Shown here piece after piece: positions 1 to 5,121 of a stretch of DNA of 7,460 nucleotides. A program made the position numbers and the translations under genes. The notes under the pieces were generated by a model. The model had not been told where the DNA came from. It searched no databases and saw only the letters and a list, made by a program, of their open reading frames with translations. How positions within the stretch are numbered: the stretch's first letter is position 1; each line of letters starts with the position of its first letter. Source of the DNA: JBGSYN01 sp041750975 (lineage in GTDB: Bacteria > Pseudomonadota > Alphaproteobacteria > Geminicoccales > Geminicoccaceae). The stretch is from contig JBGSYN010000177.1 of assembly GCA_041750975.1 (NCBI GenBank), forward strand, positions 1 through 7,460, given 5' to 3'.

Positions 1-767
1 GGAATGAGCAGGATGTTGGGGCTGCGGTGCTGCAGCCATGCGAGCGCGACGCTCTGCACGCTCTTTCCCATTTCTTTGGCAACGTCAGTGAGTTCGTCGG
101 TCTGCAGCGGGGTGAAACCGCCGAGCGGAAAATAGGGCGCATATGCGATGCCGTCCTCCGCCAGAGCGTCGATCATCGGATCGTCGGTGCGATGAACCAG
201 ATTATAGTGGTTCTGGACGCAGACCACCGGGGCGATATCCCGGGCGGCCCGCAGCTGGTCTGTGTCCACCGTGCTGACGCCGATATGCGACACCAGACCT
301 TCGTCCTGCATCTGGCGCATCGTGTGCATCGGAGCCTCGATATCGTCTTCCGGCCCTCCCATGCGCAGGTTCACGATTTCCATCCGGTCGAGGCCCAGTC
401 GCTCGAGATTGTCTTCCACCGATTTGCGCAGGAAATCGGCGCTGCGGTCGAGGATCCAGCCCGCCTCCTCGTCGCGCCACGCGCCGATCTTGGTGACCAG
501 GGTGAGACGGTCCGGATAAGGATGAAGCGCCTCGCGGATCAGCCGGTTGGTCACATGCGGCCCATAGAAGTCGCTCGTGTCGATGTGATCGATGCCGAGG
601 TCCAGCGCCTCGCGTAAAACTGCACGCGCCTCGTCCGGGTCCTTCGGCTCCCCGAAGACGTGCGGACCGGCGAGTTGCATTGCGCCGTAGCCCATACGGT
701 TGACGGTGATTGTGGTGCCGGGGAACATGAATCGTCCGGCGGCCGCCGCGGGGGATTGATCGGTCAT
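1..767 (-). CDS. Aldo/keto reductase, PdxI/YdbC-like (C-terminus cut by window edge)
   Basis: NAD(P)H-dependent cytoplasmic oxidoreductase of the aldo/keto reductase fold; 255 residues are visible and the family usually runs to about 285-290, so only a short C-terminal piece is missing. The N-terminal VNRMGYGAMQLAGP (22-35), the HIDTSDFYGPHVTN block (61-74), VTKIGA (91-96), CVQNHYNL (183-190), FPLGGFTPLQ (213-222) and RSPNILLI at the edge closely resemble E. coli YdbC, reported as pyridoxal reductase PdxI; this is from memory, not a search. Asp63, Tyr68 and Lys93 fit the catalytic tetrad, while Asn133 (IVNLR) sits where most family members have His; as I recall, YdbC shares this. The ATG at 767-765 is chosen because AAGGAG lies 7 nt upstream. 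The gene is divergent from the LysR-family gene and probably controlled by it. The fold is certain; pyridoxal as substrate is inference. Confidence 0.93.
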   Translation of the reverse strand, partial: MTDQSPAAAAGRFMFPGTTITVNRMGYGAMQLAGPHVFGEPKDPDEARAVLREALDLGIDHIDTSDFYGPHVTNRLIREALHPYPDRLTLVTKIGAWRDEEAGWILDRSADFLRKSVEDNLERLGLDRMEIVNLRMGGPEDDIEAPMHTMRQMQDEGLVSHIGVSTVDTDQLRAARDIAPVVCVQNHYNLVHRTDDPMIDALAEDGIAYAPYFPLGGFTPLQTDELTDVAKEMGKSVQSVALAWLQHRSPNILLI

Positions 768-774
768 GATGAGT

Positions 775-780
775 CTCCTT
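775..780 (-). promoter_or_regulatory. Ribosome binding site of the aldo/keto reductase
   Basis: Read on the minus strand this is AAGGAG, a strong Shine-Dalgarno match 7 nt before the ATG at 767. It fixes the start of the reductase; the next in-frame ATG, at codon 14, has no comparable site. Confidence 0.8.
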
Positions 781-787
781 TCCGGCT

Positions 788-816
788 TATATATTTGATC
801 GGTTAGACGTTGATAA
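788..816 (-). promoter_or_regulatory. Candidate sigma-70-type promoter for the aldo/keto reductase
   Basis: On the minus strand TTATCA (816-811) is followed after exactly 17 nt by TATATA (793-788). These resemble the -35 TTGACA and -10 TATAAT elements at the ideal spacing. Transcription would start near 780, giving a short leader that would only just include the ribosome binding site. The A/T-rich -10 stands out against the GC-rich surroundings. The -35 hexamer overlaps the first ATAACT direct repeat, so a protein bound there would affect polymerase directly. Sequence match only; no start site is known. Confidence 0.5.
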
Positions 817-838
817 CTAGCCTATAACTGAATAGCCT
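813..838. repeat. Paired short direct repeats, likely operator of the divergent LysR/reductase promoter region
   Basis: ATAACT occurs at 813-818 and 824-829, an 11-bp period of about one helical turn. AGCCT occurs at 819-823 and 834-838, immediately after the first ATAACT and 4 nt after the second. The block lies between the two divergent genes and overlaps the -35 of the reductase promoter. On the plus strand TATAAC (823-828) could be a -10 for the regulator gene, though I see no good -35 for it. LysR-family proteins typically bind such divergent regions and repress their own gene. The repeats are visible; the operator role is inferred. Confidence 0.4.
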
Positions 839-845
839 GTTCGGT

Positions 846-1781
846 GTGACGAACAATAGCTCCTTTCCCCCGATGGACGATCTGGCGGTCTTTCTGGCCG
901 TCAGCCGGACTGGCGGCTTTCGTATGGCCGCGCGATGGCTCAATTTGTCGCCATCGACGGTGAGCGAAACGGTCTCGCGGCTTGAAGAGCGTGTCGGCGT
1001 TCCGCTTTTCACGCGGACCACGCGAAGCGTGCATATCACCGAGGCCGGGCGCGCGCTGGCCGATCGGGTCGAGCCGGTGATGTCGGAAGCCCGCGCAGCG
1101 CTGGACGAGGCGGCAAGTTCGAAGAACCGGGTGCGCGGCCATCTCAAGCTTAACGTCCCCGGCGCGGTGATGTTCGACATCCTTCCGCCGCTGATCGACG
1201 GCTTCCTCGCCTTGCATCCCGATATCCAGATTGAGGTGATGGTCGACGACCGTCTCATCGACATCACCGCGATCGGTTGCGATGCCGGAATTCGCTACGG
1301 CGAACACCTGGCGCAGGATATGATCGCCGTGCCGATCGGCCCGCACCGCCAGTGGGTCGCGCTGGCCGCGTCGCCTGCATATCTGGAAAAGCACGGCGCG
1401 CCCCAGCATCCCCGCGACATCCTGGCCCACGATTGCATCCACACCCGCTTCGCGAGCGGCGCACTCGTCGAATGGGAGTTCGAGCGCGATGGCAAAGTTC
1501 TGACCATCGAGCCTCCGGCGCGGATCATCATGGGAGCGGCCGGCGCTGCCGCGTCGATTGACCTTGCAATGGCTGGACGCGGCATGGTCTACACCTTCCG
1601 CAACTGGCTGGAGCCGCAGTTTAATCGCGGATCGCTTGTGCCCGTGCTATCGGATTGGTGGCCAAGCTTCGACGGTCCAAACCTCTATTTCTCCAGCCGT
1701 TTCGTGCCGACGGCGCTTCGCGCATTCCTCGATTTCATCGCCGAACAGCGTGCCTCAACTGAACAGGCGAACCTACGTTAA
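846..1781 (+). CDS. LysR-family transcriptional regulator
   Basis: DNA-binding regulator of 311 residues, a normal length for the family. The N-terminal winged helix-turn-helix spans about residues 11-70, with the recognition region at MAARWLNLSPSTVSETVSRLE (27-47, key residues SPSTVS 35-40) and the typical RVGVPLFTRTTR (49-60) and ITEAG (64-68) wing. A linker helix follows (about 70-95), then a periplasmic-binding-protein-like effector domain from about residue 97; CDAGIRYGE (145-153) resembles the CrgA-like subgroup. The start is uncertain: GTG at 846 is the longest possible because TAA at 825-827 closes the frame upstream, and ATG at 873 (codon 10) is the alternative. Neither has a clear Shine-Dalgarno sequence. 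The gene is divergent from the aldo/keto reductase, its most likely target; control of the converging operon is also possible. The effector is unknown. Confidence 0.94.
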   Translation: MTNNSSFPPMDDLAVFLAVSRTGGFRMAARWLNLSPSTVSETVSRLEERVGVPLFTRTTRSVHITEAGRALADRVEPVMSEARAALDEAASSKNRVRGHLKLNVPGAVMFDILPPLIDGFLALHPDIQIEVMVDDRLIDITAIGCDAGIRYGEHLAQDMIAVPIGPHRQWVALAASPAYLEKHGAPQHPRDILAHDCIHTRFASGALVEWEFERDGKVLTIEPPARIIMGAAGAAASIDLAMAGRGMVYTFRNWLEPQFNRGSLVPVLSDWWPSFDGPNLYFSSRFVPTALRAFLDFIAEQRASTEQANLR

Positions 1782-1932
1782 GAGATTGAAACCTGACCAT
1801 GTGCGGAGATCATATGTGTTGCCAATGTGGGCGTATGGTAGCGAGAGCGCCGGAGGTGCCGTAAGCGAGGTCGTTCGATTCGAGAATCGAACCAGAGGTC
1901 GGGCCGTCTTCCGCGGATGATCCAAGCCCTTC
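1782..1932. other. Convergent intergenic gap with an inverted repeat
   Basis: The stretch separates the stop of the LysR-family gene from the stop of the converging dehydrogenase. Apart from the inverted repeat at 1873-1892 and its flanking repeats, I see no gene in it. It is noticeably less GC-rich at its left end. A 21-codon plus-strand frame (1799-1864) with four cysteines is present but has no good ribosome binding site. Confidence 0.6.
1873..1892. repeat. Perfect inverted repeat between converging genes (possible bidirectional terminator or protein site)
   Basis: The 20-nt sequence GTTCGATTCGAGAATCGAAC consists of 9-bp arms around a 2-nt centre; as RNA it could form an 8-bp stem with a CGAG loop in either direction. 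Copies of GAGGTCG flank it at 1867-1873 (overlapping the left arm by one base) and 1895-1901. Its place between two converging stop codons suits a bidirectional terminator, but no T-run follows on either strand, so a canonical intrinsic terminator is not supported. A dimeric regulator site is the alternative. Confidence 0.5.
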
Positions 1933-2724
1933 CTAGACGATCGTGCCACCATCGACGATAAGGTCCTGGCCGGTGATGTTGCGCGCGGCTTCGCTCATCA
2001 GGAAGAGGATCGCAGCGGCGATGTCGCTGTCCTTGTTTAACCGCTTCAGAGCGGTGCCGGCCGCGAACCTGGCATAGAGTTCCTCCGCCGTCGTGCCGTC
2101 GAGGGCCGCGCGTTCCGCAAGCTGGCGCTGCACTCTGGGCCCGTCCACGCCGCCTGGGGCCACGATATTGACCCGCACGCCAAACGGGCCGGCTTCGAGT
2201 GCTGCGGATTTTGCGAGGCCGCGCAGCGCCCATTTGGTGCAGCCATAGATCGAGGCATCGACCACCCCTTTGTGGCCGAATGTTCCGCCGACATGGACGA
2301 TGCTGCCCCGGCGATGGTCGATCAATGCCGGCATCAGCGCCCGCATCAACAAAAAGGCGCCCCGGACATTGACTGAGAAAAGCTCGTCGTAGTCGGCTGC
2401 AGTGTGTTGCCAAAGCTTCCGACCGGTAGGGCCCGCGAGACCGGCGATGTTGACCAGTCCAAACAGCTTGTCGCCAAAGAGATCGATGGCTTTGCGGGCC
2501 ATGAGCCCGATGCTGGCTTCCGAGGAGAGGTCCGTCGGGTGAAACTCGATCCGACGCTCAAATCTTCCGAGATCGTCTTGAACAGTCTCGAGTGCGCCGA
2601 CATCGCGGCCGACGAGGAGGAGATCGGCGCCATGTTCCGCGAGAGTAGCGGCGATGCCCGGGCCCATGCCCTTGCCGGGGCCGGTGACGACAATGGCTCT
2701 GCCCTCGAGGCTCAGATCGACCAT
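1933..2724 (-). CDS. Short-chain dehydrogenase/reductase (SDR), FabG-like fold, atypical active site
   Basis: Cytoplasmic NAD(P)-dependent oxidoreductase of 263 residues, standard for a classical SDR. The nucleotide-binding motif TGPGKGMG is at 14-21, VNIAG at 91-95 (normally NNAG), Asn119 in SVNVRG, the catalytic YGCTK at 160-164, and the PGG loop at 190-192. Arg40 after the second strand suggests NADP(H) preference. The usual catalytic serine, 13 residues before the tyrosine, is Gly147, with Thr148 next to it (HVGGTFG). The ATG at 2724-2722 is chosen because the SDR fold begins right there and GGAGAGG lies 11 nt upstream; the frame is open to 2997, but that part lies over permease sequence and has no SDR character. 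It overlaps the permease by 13 bp and is the last operon gene, so it probably acts on the imported or hydrolysed compound. The substrate is unknown. Confidence 0.93.
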   Translation of the reverse strand: MVDLSLEGRAIVVTGPGKGMGPGIAATLAEHGADLLLVGRDVGALETVQDDLGRFERRIEFHPTDLSSEASIGLMARKAIDLFGDKLFGLVNIAGLAGPTGRKLWQHTAADYDELFSVNVRGAFLLMRALMPALIDHRRGSIVHVGGTFGHKGVVDASIYGCTKWALRGLAKSAALEAGPFGVRVNIVAPGGVDGPRVQRQLAERAALDGTTAEELYARFAAGTALKRLNKDSDIAAAILFLMSEAARNITGQDLIVDGGTIV

Positions 2725-3500
2725 TTGGCCAAGCGCCTCTCCGCTGCGGCGAAGGTCGCGAATATGGCGAAAGCGGTTGCCATGGTTGTGAGCACGGCGG
2801 CCCAAAGAAGCCCTAATTCGCGATAGGAATTTGCTTTGAGAATAAGTGTGCCCAGACCTGGCGCACCGGAGAGCCATTCCGCGAGCATGACGGCCAACAG
2901 CGAGGATGCCGATGCCGCGCGCAGGCCCGTAAAGATGAAGGGCAGGCTTGAAGGCAAACGCACCTTGAGGAAGACCTGCCCGCGCGAGGCCCCACAAACA
3001 TGCATGAGCTCAAGCATCGAGGCCTCGACGGTGCGAAATCCGCGCAACGCATTCACCATGATCGGAAAGAATGCGACGATCACGACGACCGCAACGCTCG
3101 TGGCAACGCCACGGCCGAAGATCAGAATAAGAATTGGTGCAATCGCCAGAACCGGAGCGGTACGCACGAAGATCACCATCGGCAGAAAAGCCCGGCTCAG
3201 GAGATCGGAAGCGGCGAAGCTTGCGGCAAGGACGAGCGCCAGGGTGGTGGCGCAGACAAGCCCGATCGCACCGCTTCGAAGGGTAAAGAGCAGCGCTTCG
3301 ACGATACGCTCATGGTCGCTGTTGAAGGATCTCAGGACCTCCGCCGGCGATGGCATGATAAAGGCGGGCACGTCGAAGGAATTGATGAGGTATTCCCAAA
3401 GGACGAGAAGCAGCGCAATGAAAGCCAGGGTGCCTACCAAGCCCCTCGCAACCTCCAGCCAAGGAGCGGATCGAAGCGGTCGGTCGGACACGGCAATCAT
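2712..3500 (-). CDS. ABC transporter permease, SsuC/TauC type (second permease)
   Basis: Inner-membrane subunit of an ABC importer, 262 residues, normal for BPD-type permeases of the sulfonate/nitrate/taurine class. Hydrophobic segments fall near residues 20-39, 72-95, 105-127, 132-152, 196-215 and 230-255, giving about six spans. The cytoplasmic EAA loop that contacts the ATPase is at about 165-190 (HVCGASRGQVFLKVRLP, 167-183), with the conserved Gly-Ala and the LP pair present. MPSPAEV (49-55) is typical of the first periplasmic loop in this class. The start codon overlaps the stop of the upstream permease as ATGA, and no strong Shine-Dalgarno is seen, so translation is probably coupled. 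It is distinct from the neighbouring permease, so the two probably form a heterodimeric channel. Substrate unknown. Confidence 0.93.
   Translation of the reverse strand: MIAVSDRPLRSAPWLEVARGLVGTLAFIALLLVLWEYLINSFDVPAFIMPSPAEVLRSFNSDHERIVEALLFTLRSGAIGLVCATTLALVLAASFAASDLLSRAFLPMVIFVRTAPVLAIAPILILIFGRGVATSVAVVVIVAFFPIMVNALRGFRTVEASMLELMHVCGASRGQVFLKVRLPSSLPFIFTGLRAASASSLLAVMLAEWLSGAPGLGTLILKANSYRELGLLWAAVLTTMATAFAIFATFAAAERRLAKWSI
2736..2742 (-). promoter_or_regulatory. Ribosome binding site of the short-chain dehydrogenase
   Basis: On the minus strand this reads GGAGAGG, 11 nt before the ATG at 2724 and inside the end of the permease gene. Spacing is a little long but the site supports this start over longer in-frame alternatives. 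Confidence 0.5.
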
Positions 3501-4288
3501 GCCGGCCGCTTGCTCAAATCATCTTGCGTGGCCCAGCCGACCAGCAGCTTTTCAGCGAGAGCGACGCTCGCATATCCAGCCATGGCAAGCAGGCACACGG
3601 TGACAATGGTCAGCCACACCAACGGCACATCGAACGAGAACAATGCGTAGACCATCATGATGCCGAGACCCCTTTCGGCATTGCCCCATTCGGCGATGAG
3701 CGCGCCCAGGACGGCAAGAGGTGCAGCGATGCGAAAGGCCGCGAATAGATAAGGCAGTGCCGAGGGCAGTTGCAGTTTCGAGAATCTCTGCCAACGGCTC
3801 GCCGACATGACGTGAAACAGTTCGATCGAGTTCCGATCGGCCGCTTTCATGCCTTGAATCGATCCCACCAGCAGCGGAAAAAACGTAGCGATAGCCGCAA
3901 TCGTTATTCGTGCGGTCATCCCGGTTCCGATCCAAAGCATCAGAATCGGTGTGAGCGCGATCAGGGGAACACTGTCGATCAACAGACCGACGCGGAAAAT
4001 CGGCCCTTCGCTTCGAGCGGCACTCGCGGCAATGCCGCCGCAGATCAAGGCCAGAACACCGCCGATAAAGAGCCCCGAAAGAGCGGCAATGACGGTCGGC
4101 TGCATGTGGAACAGAAGATCACCGCCCGCTCGTGGCAGCGCTCCAACGATCTGGCTTGGGGCTGGAATAGTGATCGGCATTAAGTCGGCGCGTTGAGCCA
4201 CCTCCATCGCTAGAGTGACAACCACAAAGACGGCCAGCGGCAGTAACATCGCGGCAAGGGAACGGGTCAGGCTGTCCTTGTTGCGCAC
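3497..4288 (-). CDS. ABC transporter permease, SsuC/TauC type (first permease)
   Basis: Inner-membrane importer subunit, 263 residues. Hydrophobic spans lie near residues 10-29, 65-89, 100-121, 126-146, 186-202 and 223-245. IPAPSQIVGAL (41-51) matches the conserved loop after the first span in this class. The EAA loop is at about 157-183 (ELFHVMSASRWQRFSKLQLP, 156-175), but Ser162 stands where the family normally has the glycine of the Gly-Ala pair. The start is GTG at 4288-4286, only 2 nt after the ATPase stop codon, with AAGAGG (4301-4296) 7 nt upstream inside the ATPase's last codons. It ends in a 4-bp ATGA overlap with the next permease. Pairs with that permease and the single ATPase; a heterodimeric channel with two copies of the ATPase is the inferred arrangement. 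Confidence 0.92.
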   Translation of the reverse strand: MRNKDSLTRSLAAMLLPLAVFVVVTLAMEVAQRADLMPITIPAPSQIVGALPRAGGDLLFHMQPTVIAALSGLFIGGVLALICGGIAASAARSEGPIFRVGLLIDSVPLIALTPILMLWIGTGMTARITIAAIATFFPLLVGSIQGMKAADRNSIELFHVMSASRWQRFSKLQLPSALPYLFAAFRIAAPLAVLGALIAEWGNAERGLGIMMVYALFSFDVPLVWLTIVTVCLLAMAGYASVALAEKLLVGWATQDDLSKRPA

Positions 4289-4290
4289 GA

Positions 4291-5121
4291 CTAGACCTCT
4301 TGACCGAACAACGCACCGCGCACCTGGTTCTCGAGGTGATTGAAGCTTGAGGTCTGGGTCAGGCTCAGCGTGCGGGGACGAGCCAGATCGATCGGGATGA
4401 TGGTCTGGACTCGACCAGGCCTTGCCGCCAGAACCACAACCTGATCGGCCATGAAGACGGCCTCGCTGATGGTGTGCGTGACCAGGATCGCGGTGGTCTC
4501 TGATTCCTGCCAGATCCTCAGAAGCTCGATGTTCATGCGTTGCCGCGTGATTTCATCCAAGGCGCCGAACGGCTCGTCGAGCAAGAGGATCTTCGGCCGG
4601 AGCACGAGTGCTCGGGCGATCGCGACCCGCTGCTGCATGCCGCCTGATAGTTGAGCCGGCCGCGCCTCCTCGAAGCCTTTGAGCCCGACCAGTGCGATCA
4701 GGTCATCGACATTGCGCGGCGACGCATGGGCTCCCGCAATCTCGGCCGGCAGGACAATGTTGTGACGAACCGAGCGCCAGGGCAGAAGGGTGGGCGATTG
4801 AAAGACGAAGCCGATCTCATGCGCCTCCCGCGCCGCCTTCGGGCGAAGACCATCGACTTCGATGGTCCCGGCAGTGGGGTGAAGAATATCGGCGACGAGG
4901 CGCAACAATGTGGACTTGCCGCAGCCGGACGGGCCGATGATCGCGTGAAATCCTCCTTCCGCGAAATGCAACGTCACATCATCGAGGGCCCGCAGCTGCT
5001 CGCCATCGAGCTCGAACTCCATCGTCACCCTCGAAAGGTCGATGCCTCTGGTCGCTGCCGGGGTTGGTTCTAGGCTAGCTCCCGGCAGCTCCTCAGCCGC
5101 TGAGATGAGCGTATGATCCAT
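4291..5121 (-). CDS. ABC transporter ATP-binding protein, SsuB/TauB type
   Basis: Cytoplasmic ATPase that powers import, 276 residues with a full nucleotide-binding domain from about residue 27. Walker A is GPSGCGKS (63-70, Lys69), the Q-loop glutamine is Gln108 in FVFQSP, the signature is LSGGMQQ (158-164), Walker B is ILLLDEP (178-184, Asp182 and Glu183), the D-loop is GALD (186-189), and the switch histidine is His216 in LVTHTISEA. All catalytic parts are intact. The first 26 residues are an extra, poorly conserved leader. The ATG at 5121-5119 has GAGGA 5 nt upstream, which supports the start although the gene begins inside the amidohydrolase (29-bp overlap). It matches the nitrate/sulfonate/taurine class, in keeping with the two permeases and binding protein. 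Substrate specificity cannot be read from an ATPase. Confidence 0.96.
   Translation of the reverse strand: MDHTLISAAEELPGASLEPTPAATRGIDLSRVTMEFELDGEQLRALDDVTLHFAEGGFHAIIGPSGCGKSTLLRLVADILHPTAGTIEVDGLRPKAAREAHEIGFVFQSPTLLPWRSVRHNIVLPAEIAGAHASPRNVDDLIALVGLKGFEEARPAQLSGGMQQRVAIARALVLRPKILLLDEPFGALDEITRQRMNIELLRIWQESETTAILVTHTISEAVFMADQVVVLAARPGRVQTIIPIDLARPRTLSLTQTSSFNHLENQVRGALFGQEV
4296..4301 (-). promoter_or_regulatory. Ribosome binding site of the first permease (GTG start)
   Basis: On the minus strand AAGAGG sits 7 nt before the GTG at 4288, embedded in the last codons of the ATPase gene. It supports use of the non-ATG start and points to coupled translation. Confidence 0.55.

Noticed and set aside
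27..617. Long plus-strand open frame opposite the aldo/keto reductase
   Set aside because: No recognisable protein features; it mirrors a high-GC gene whose family motifs are clear on the minus strand.
1870..1905. tRNA T-arm-like GGTTCGATTC on the minus strand, suggesting a tRNA or tRNA-derived attachment site
   Set aside because: The flanking bases do not complete a T-stem, and no anticodon or D-arm could be placed upstream; the motif is explained by the inverted repeat.
2725..2997. N-terminal extension of the dehydrogenase frame by 91 codons
   Set aside because: The extension lies over the permease's coding sequence, has no SDR-like content, and the fold plus a ribosome site begin at 2724.
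2836..3650. Overlapping plus-strand frames opposite the permeases
   Set aside because: Rich in Arg, Lys, His and Gln as expected when hydrophobic membrane codons are read in reverse; no domain seen.
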